Part shown: in pieces, positions 58,094 through 64,000 of the stretch
How positions within the stretch are numbered: position 1 is the stretch's first letter
Layout of the letters: each line of letters starts with the position of its first letter
NCBI RefSeq assembly: GCF_010078235.1
Contig: NZ_JAABOS010000009.1
Coordinates: 1 to 64,000 of the forward strand
Source of the DNA: Cognatundibacterium crateris
GTDB lineage: Bacteria; Pseudomonadota; Gammaproteobacteria; Burkholderiales; Burkholderiaceae_D
Length of the DNA: 64,000 nt
Direction: 5' to 3'
The notes under the pieces: model-generated
Databases searched by the model: none
Told to the model about the DNA's origin: nothing
What the model saw: the letters and a program-made list of their open reading frames with translations, nothing else
Program-made: the position numbers and the translations under genes

Positions 58094-58870
58094 TCACGCT
58101 AAATTGATATCTGCCGTGGAATACAAGACAGCCTTACCGCTGAGCATGACGCGTTCGCCCTTGTGCTCACAATATAGCGTCCCACCCCGTTGCGATGCCT
58201 GATAAGCGACTAAGTTGTTTTTTTTGAGGCGATTTGCCCAATAAGGGATGATGTGGCAGTGCCCGGAACCGCAAACCGGATCTTCCGCTATCTTTACCTT
58301 GGGTGCAAATGAGCGGGATACGCAGTCAAAGTCTGCGCCCGGTGCCGTGACATGCAGTATCAAGCCATCCAGCTCTTTAACCTTGTCTTCATTGACGGAC
58401 ATATTACGGACATCGTTCTCAGACTCAAAAACGCAGAGTAAATCTCTGCCCAGATAAGCCGCTACGGGTTTTACTCCCATTGCTGCCACCATAGACTCCG
58501 TCACATCAACACGGTGCAAGGTATACGCGGGGAAATTCATCTCCAGAAGCTCCCCTTTTCTTTCCACCATCAGGTGCCCGCTGAGGGTAGTAAAGTCAAT
58601 GACTGAGATGCCAGGTTCGATAAACCGCGTGATCACATAGGCGGTAGCGAGTGTCGCGTGCCCACACAAATCGATTTCCCCGCCTGGTGTAAACCATCTC
58701 AAATGGTAGGCATCACCTTCTTTGACGGCGAAGGCAGTTTCAGAGAGATTATTCTCCCTGGTGATGTTTAACATCAGCCCATCCGGAATCCAGCGCTCCA
58801 TCACACAAACGGCTGCCGGATTGCCGCCGAAAATCTGATCGGTAAACGCATCAACCACATACTGTTTCAT
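58094..58870 (-). CDS. PhzF family isomerase/epimerase-like protein
   Basis: 258 residues from the ATG at 58870, behind GGAGG. PhzF-fold marks are VVDAFTDQIFGGNPAAVCVME, NLSETAFAV with the presumed catalytic Glu44, RWFTPGGEIDLCGHATLATA and a C-terminal AEDPVCGSGHCHIIPYWA. There are no phenazine genes nearby, so it is probably a stand-alone isomerase with an unknown substrate. The two-domain diaminopimelate-epimerase-like fold is complete. Confidence 0.92.
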   Translation of the reverse strand: MKQYVVDAFTDQIFGGNPAAVCVMERWIPDGLMLNITRENNLSETAFAVKEGDAYHLRWFTPGGEIDLCGHATLATAYVITRFIEPGISVIDFTTLSGHLMVERKGELLEMNFPAYTLHRVDVTESMVAAMGVKPVAAYLGRDLLCVFESENDVRNMSVNEDKVKELDGLILHVTAPGADFDCVSRSFAPKVKIAEDPVCGSGHCHIIPYWANRLKKNNLVAYQASQRGGTLYCEHKGERVMLSGKAVLYSTADINLA

Positions 58871-58993
58871 CGTACCAGCCTCCATGTTAGTGAGTGCCAC
58901 ACCCTGTCATTGTTGACAGTGCAAATTCGTGCCAGTCAGGGTTTGAGTCACGCGTACAAAAATCGGCAAAACCGCCAAGGGACTGCCTTCATC

Positions 58994-59027
58994 TAAGCTG
59001 AACAACTTGTATGGCATGTTCAGCTTA
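58994..59027. other. 10-bp-arm inverted repeat next to the exported protein gene
   Basis: TAAGCTGAAC and GTTCAGCTTA are perfect complements separated by 14 nt, starting 3 bp past the stop codon of the minus-strand gene at 59030. It may be a T-poor terminator. I compared it with integron attC sites and it does not fit. Confidence 0.5.
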
Positions 59028-59029
59028 AA

Positions 59030-59683
59030 TCACTTCGTAACAAGTCTGGTTCCGGTATATGGATTGAACAAGAAGTTACCGGGGAATTGGTCTCGGGTCA
59101 CGGGGTCAAATGTTGGTGGTAGCAGTGCCCCAAGTGGCAGGCGCCAAACAAAAGACTCTCCTGCAACCGTCAATCTGACCTTTCCTTCACCCGTCGCACG
59201 CAACTTCGACTTTCCATCCACACCAGCATCTCGGAACACTATGGCCTCGACAGCCTCCCCATAGTTCCCGACAAGACTCGTGAACAAGGGCTTCATTACA
59301 GCCAGAAGAGCCTTTATGTCTCCTTTGATTTTTTCGTCCGGGACTGGAATCAATCGCGAGGTTTCGTCAATTTGCAAGAACGTACTTGATAATATCTCGC
59401 TCCGGGATGACGGCGTCAGTGCTCCCATTGCCCCCACTCGCGCGTTTGCAACGAGAAAAATGGCGTATCCATTCAGCATTGCTGCAAGTTGCCTCTTCTC
59501 CGAATCCGATGCGCTCGGATTGGCAGCAAGGAAAAACTCAGGAGGCATCCAATGCGCAAGCTTCAACTCAGTGGGTGAACTCTTCGTCTGAAAAAGCTCT
59601 GCAGCCAAGCTATCGATTTCAGCCGATATCGCTGAGCTTGAAAAAGCTAAGCATATGATCGCTATAAAAAAGGTTCTAAGCAT
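59030..59683 (-). CDS. Exported protein of unknown family
   Basis: 217 residues with a signal peptide (MLRTFFIAIICLAFSSSAISA). The mature part is mixed, with LKLAHWMPPEFFLAANPSASDSEKRQLAAMLNGYAIFLVANARVG, DIKALLAVMKPLFTSLVGNYGEAVEAIVF and VAGESFVWRLPLGALLPPTFDPVTRDQFPGNFLFNPYTG. The last part resembles a C-terminal conserved block in unnamed periplasmic proteins, but I cannot place it. No Shine-Dalgarno sequence is visible, and codon use looks somewhat different from the flanking housekeeping genes. Confidence 0.7.
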   Translation of the reverse strand: MLRTFFIAIICLAFSSSAISAEIDSLAAELFQTKSSPTELKLAHWMPPEFFLAANPSASDSEKRQLAAMLNGYAIFLVANARVGAMGALTPSSRSEILSSTFLQIDETSRLIPVPDEKIKGDIKALLAVMKPLFTSLVGNYGEAVEAIVFRDAGVDGKSKLRATGEGKVRLTVAGESFVWRLPLGALLPPTFDPVTRDQFPGNFLFNPYTGTRLVTK

Positions 59684-60060
59684 ATGAATACGATAGTAAA
59701 GAGGAGGTTTAAAGGATCTAACTTGTTTTAAAGTATAAATCCGAAGTAAACATGTTTATGAAAAATTAACGACAATACTTCAATCACCCTTAAGCCCAAT
59801 ACTTAATGCTAAATGTTTCCCAAAATGCATGAGTATTCAACAAAAAGAGTAGCTCGACATTTCTACATAAACTCCCTGCCACCAGATCAGGTTCGGGAAA
59901 GTGTCCGCGATCGTAATGACCTGCTTACAATTGGAACCAAGGAAATATACACACCGTTAACTGTTGTGCTCCTTAGCATGTGTTAAAAAAAATCAAACTG
60001 CCTATCAAGAATCAGTTCAAAGTTAAATGAATTTCGACAACAGACATCTCGTACACGAAC
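59684..60060. other. AT-rich gap upstream of the groE promoter
   Basis: This non-coding DNA of about 380 bp has no recognisable family, apart from one small open frame annotated separately. Confidence 0.5.
59825..59986 (+). CDS. Possible 53-residue peptide or gene remnant
   Basis: An ATG frame with protein-like composition: MHEYSTKRVARHFYINSLPP, then DQVRESVRDRNDLLTIGTKE, ending in a hydrophobic stretch and Cys. There is no Shine-Dalgarno sequence and no promoter I can point to. It may be a fragment of a lost gene. The call is weak. Confidence 0.2.
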   Translation: MHEYSTKRVARHFYINSLPPDQVRESVRDRNDLLTIGTKEIYTPLTVVLLSMC

Positions 60061-60066
60061 CCAACT

Positions 60067-60096
60067 CTTGAAAAAGCCCGACCTCGCCCCTACAAT
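60067..60096 (+). promoter_or_regulatory. groESL promoter readable by sigma-70 and sigma-32
   Basis: TTGAAA (60068-60073), a 17-bp spacer and TACAAT (60091-60096) form a near-consensus sigma-70 promoter. The same DNA reads CTTGAAA-N13-CCCCTACAAT, close to the heat-shock sigma-32 pattern. The CIRCE operator overlaps the end of the -10 box and the start of transcription. Confidence 0.8.
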
Positions 60097-60122
60097 TAGC
60101 ACTCAACACAAGAGAGTGCTAA
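60096..60122. promoter_or_regulatory. CIRCE operator (HrcA binding site)
   Basis: A perfect TTAGCACTC-N9-GAGTGCTAA. HrcA binds CIRCE and represses chaperonin genes until unfolded protein titrates GroEL. hrcA itself is not in this window. Confidence 0.95.
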
Positions 60123-60124
60123 CA

Positions 60125-60349
60125 ATGTTAAAATCTCAGGGTTTCAGCATTGCGGGCAATCTGGCCGTGGATGGGGTGTGCGCTCTGGCGCAGCATGGGT
60201 TTGCAGCGAAAGCGTATGCAAATTTGCATGCTCAGGGCTTGAAAGTGGTAACACGGCACCCATCTAAGGCGCACATTTTTGTTTGTTTGCTGATAGGCCT
60301 TACGCAACACCGCGCAATGCTTTCAGTCTTGCAACTGGTTGTGCTGTAA
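60125..60349 (+). CDS. Possible 74-residue leader reading frame before groES
   Basis: The ATG follows the CIRCE element by 2 nt and the frame ends 51 bp before groES. The product would be MLKSQGFSIAGNLAVDGVCA and onward, with a hydrophobic end (FVCLLIGLTQHRAMLSVLQLVVL). No Shine-Dalgarno sequence is seen, and I know no such family. It may be fortuitous, but it shows that the groES transcript has an untranslated or leader region of about 300 nt, which also contains the palindrome ATGCAAATTTGCAT (60216-60229). Confidence 0.25.
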   Translation: MLKSQGFSIAGNLAVDGVCALAQHGFAAKAYANLHAQGLKVVTRHPSKAHIFVCLLIGLTQHRAMLSVLQLVVL

Positions 60350-60400
60350 GCCTCGTTTTACTTCGGTAGTTTTACTTTTGTAATTATTTTAGGAGTTAGT

Positions 60401-60691
60401 ATGAATCTTCGTCCCCTGCACGATCGCATTATCGTCAAACGTTTGGATCAAGAAACTAAGACCGCTTCCGGTATCGTTTTGCCTGACGCAGCAGCAGAGA
60501 AACCAGACCAAGGTGAAGTACTGGCCGTTGGTGCAGGTAAGCAATTGGATAACGGTACAGTGCGCGCACTGGAAGTCAAAGTTGGCGACCGCGTTCTGTT
60601 TGGCAAATACTCCGGCCAGTCCGTCAAAGTAGACGGCAACGAAGTATTGGTAATGCGTGAAGAAGACATCTTCGCGATCGTACAGAAGTAA
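60401..60691 (+). CDS. groES: Co-chaperonin GroES
   Basis: 96 residues, the usual length, starting behind AGGAG. Recognised from [29 protein letters not shown] (with the mobile loop near 17-32), [27 protein letters not shown] and the C-terminal [12 protein letters not shown]. Seven copies cap GroEL to close the folding chamber. Cotranscribed with groEL, 48 bp downstream. Confidence 0.98.
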   Translation: MNLRPLHDRIIVKRLDQETKTASGIVLPDAAAEKPDQGEVLAVGAGKQLDNGTVRALEVKVGDRVLFGKYSGQSVKVDGNEVLVMREEDIFAIVQK

Positions 60692-60712
60692 TCCCTTTCT
60701 ATAGCACGATAG

Positions 60713-62389
<1,677 letters not shown>

Positions 62390-62422
62390 TAACCGTCGCA
62401 AGCGACACTCGCCTGCACACTG

Positions 62423-62450
62423 AAAAACCCCGCAGCAATGCGGGGTTTTT
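62423..62450 (+). terminator. groESL terminator
   Basis: AAAAACCCCGCA and TGCGGGGTTTTT pair around a GCAA loop, with a T-rich end. Confidence 0.9.
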
Positions 62451-62804
62451 TGCTTTTTTGTCTTGACCTAACCCACGGCTGCAGCCCGTCAGCAATACGA
62501 TGCAACAGCTAACTCGCCTCATGATCACAGGCACTGAATGCGTGCTTGACACAGTGAGCGCAGACTAAGATACTGCCGCCTTTGAAAGAAAATTTTCATA
62601 ATCGGCAGCAAGTCGCTACAACGACGGGCACCGCTTACTCGTTTTTATAACAACGCCACACGATTAGTACGCAGTTCATACGCAAAGCTGTAAAGTCTGA
62701 GCGGGCACGGCATGACCGTGTCAGCCGTTAACTTCACCGCGTTGCCAACAGACTGCATTGTTATCCGTGCTGGCCCAGTCTGACTTCCTGATCCTGGAGA
62801 CACA
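62451..62804. other. Leader and promoter region of the OPT transporter gene
   Basis: No gene is present. TTGACA (62546-62551), a 17-bp spacer and GATACT (62569-62574) make a plausible sigma-70 promoter, leaving a leader of about 225 nt before the transporter start. Confidence 0.5.
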
Positions 62805-64000
62805 ATGGCCCTGCAACAACTGAATGAAGAGCAGATCCGGACCTGGACTCGCGCCCAAAAGGACGAGTGGTGGTTCAAAAACATTTACCGTGGCGATATG
62901 CCACAACTCACCTTCCGTTCCGCCCTGACCGGTTTTTTACTGGGTGGCATCTTGTCCGCTACGGCGCTGTATATCGCGGCCAAATCGGGCGTGAATATCG
63001 GTGTTGGTCTGACTTCGGTCATTCTGGCCTTTGCGCTATTCAGAATTCTGTCAAAAACCGGCATCGCCAAAGACTTTACGATACTGGAAAATAACTGCGC
63101 CCAATCCATCGCCACAGCAGCCGGTTATATGACCATGCCTATGGTGGCACCGATTACCGCCTACATGCTGGTGACCGGACAAATCATCCCGTGGTGGCAT
63201 ATGCTGATCTGGATGGTGGTCTGCTCTATTCTGGGCGTACTGGTCGCGTTTCCGCTCAAGCGCCGCTTCATCAATGAAGATCAGTTACCGTTCCCGGAAG
63301 GCCGTGCCTGCGGCGTCGTACTCGACACCCTGTATTCCGGTGATGGCAAAGAAGGCATGCGTCAGGCCAGACTGCTGGGCCTGACCACCTTGTGGGCCGG
63401 TGCCTATCAATTCCTGATCAGCGATGGCTGGATGAAGCTGCTGCAATTCAAAGTGCTGCAAATGGATAAATGGGCAGGCATGACTGAGGCCTGGCATTTA
63501 CAGGAACGCATCGATACCTATTATTACCAGCTGGCCGTGAAGTACGACCTGTGGATACCAAAAATCCTGGGAGTGGATTTCCGTGCACTGGGTCTGCGCC
63601 TGACTGTTGATGCCGCGATGTTCGGCGTCGGCGGCCTGATGGGCATACGCGTCGCGAGCAGCCTGTTGCTGGGTAGCTTGCTGAACTTCGCGCTGCTCGG
63701 ACCGCTGATGATACAAAGAGGTGATATCGTCGAACGTATCGCACCGAATGGTAAGCTGGTTCCTATCTCCCGCGTAGAGATTCTGAACCAATGGGGTCTG
63801 TGGTGGGCAGTCTCCATCATGGTGGTTGGCTCTATCGTTACGCTGGCCGCCAAGCCTGAAATTTTTACCAGCCTGTTCAAATCCATGGGTAAGCAAAAGT
63901 CCGTCACTAAAGGCCCGGACATACTGGCGCATATAGAACTGCCGCTGATGGTTTCTTACATCGGTATTCCAGCCTTCAGTCTGCTGGGTGCATGGCTGAA
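62805..64000 (+). CDS. OPT-family oligopeptide/metal transporter (partial, cut by window end)
   Basis: The frame opens with an ATG at 62805 behind CTGGAGA (MALQQLNEEQIRTWTRAQKD) and runs off the window after about 398 codons without a stop. Features of OPT proteins: QLTFRSALTGFLLGGILSAT and YIAAKSGVNIGVGLTSVILAFALFRIL as first membrane helices, ENNCAQSIATAAGYMTMPMVAP, LPFPEGRACGVVL and GLRLTVDAAMFGVGGLMGIRVASSLLLG. Family members import oligopeptides or metal-siderophore complexes with protons. About seven membrane spans are visible, and the full protein should be 600-700 residues. The substrate is not predictable. Confidence 0.9.
   Translation, partial: MALQQLNEEQIRTWTRAQKDEWWFKNIYRGDMPQLTFRSALTGFLLGGILSATALYIAAKSGVNIGVGLTSVILAFALFRILSKTGIAKDFTILENNCAQSIATAAGYMTMPMVAPITAYMLVTGQIIPWWHMLIWMVVCSILGVLVAFPLKRRFINEDQLPFPEGRACGVVLDTLYSGDGKEGMRQARLLGLTTLWAGAYQFLISDGWMKLLQFKVLQMDKWAGMTEAWHLQERIDTYYYQLAVKYDLWIPKILGVDFRALGLRLTVDAAMFGVGGLMGIRVASSLLLGSLLNFALLGPLMIQRGDIVERIAPNGKLVPISRVEILNQWGLWWAVSIMVVGSIVTLAAKPEIFTSLFKSMGKQKSVTKGPDILAHIELPLMVSYIGIPAFSLLGAWL

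Noticed and set aside
54659..59683. Integron cassette array
   Set aside because: The one-strand small genes suggested it, but no GTTRRRY/RYYYAAC attC pairs or integrase are visible. The repeat at 58994-59027 does not match attC core sites.

Overview
The window reads as ordinary chromosome from a betaproteobacterium of the order Burkholderiales, most likely an Oxalobacteraceae member close to Undibacterium. This is inferred from gene content: the rpsP-rimM-trmD-rplS operon followed by a CoA-pyrophosphatase/CobD-like pair, DUF3579, etfBA with an acyl-CoA dehydrogenase, a groESL operon with a perfect CIRCE element, and moderate GC content. I see no rRNA, tRNA, CRISPR array, prophage or intact insertion sequence.

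Layout. 1-5.3 kb: a patch of tandem self-complementary CTCTGTG-type repeats, then a DUF6445 protein and a convergent TonB-dependent receptor whose upstream regions share a nearly identical 27-bp direct-repeat motif. 5.3-12 kb: DUF1275 membrane protein, prfC, a MITE-like 104-bp element, two secreted proteins (one an S1/P1-type nuclease) and sppA. 12-19.5 kb: ATP-grasp enzyme, acyl-CoA dehydrogenase plus a histidine-phosphatase-fold protein with a divergent LysR regulator, DUF3579, a CobD/CbiB-like membrane protein and a Nudix CoA pyrophosphatase. 19.6-26.2 kb: rplS/trmD/rimM/rpsP, a TM2 protein and etfB-etfA-acyl-CoA dehydrogenase; a second copy of the 104-bp element sits just upstream of etfB. 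26.7-31 kb: TusA-like protein, then alaS-yhhY-Nudix with overlapping start/stop codons. 31-41.6 kb: glycerophosphodiesterase, CaiB/BaiF CoA-transferase, a LytS/LytTR two-component pair, elaA, trhO, an M13 peptidase and a secreted-protein/DUF2145 pair.

41.6-52 kb: flavodoxin and pirin genes divergent from a LysR regulator; gluQ; a short membrane protein that may be a GT51 remnant; a copper-resistance cluster (Cys/His-rich exported protein, TolC-type lipoprotein, Tat-exported multicopper oxidase); and a periplasmic binding protein overlapping a membrane diguanylate cyclase. 52-54.5 kb: katG behind an OxyR-like site. 54.6-59.7 kb: a run of small accessory genes, all on the minus strand (DUF6404, cupin, GFA, phosphatase-like, DUF4377, methyltransferase, PhzF, unknown exported protein). 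60-64 kb: groES-groEL with an unusually long leader, then the start of an OPT-family transporter cut by the window end.

Nothing here is clearly a new multigene system. The best leads are the shared motif linking the DUF6445 gene and the TonB receptor, the binding-protein/diguanylate-cyclase pair, the 300-nt groES leader with its small reading frame, the trhO promoter palindrome, and the interspersed palindromic elements. Start codons were re-chosen wherever the longest reading frame ran into a neighbour or lacked a ribosome binding site; these cases are noted in the entries.
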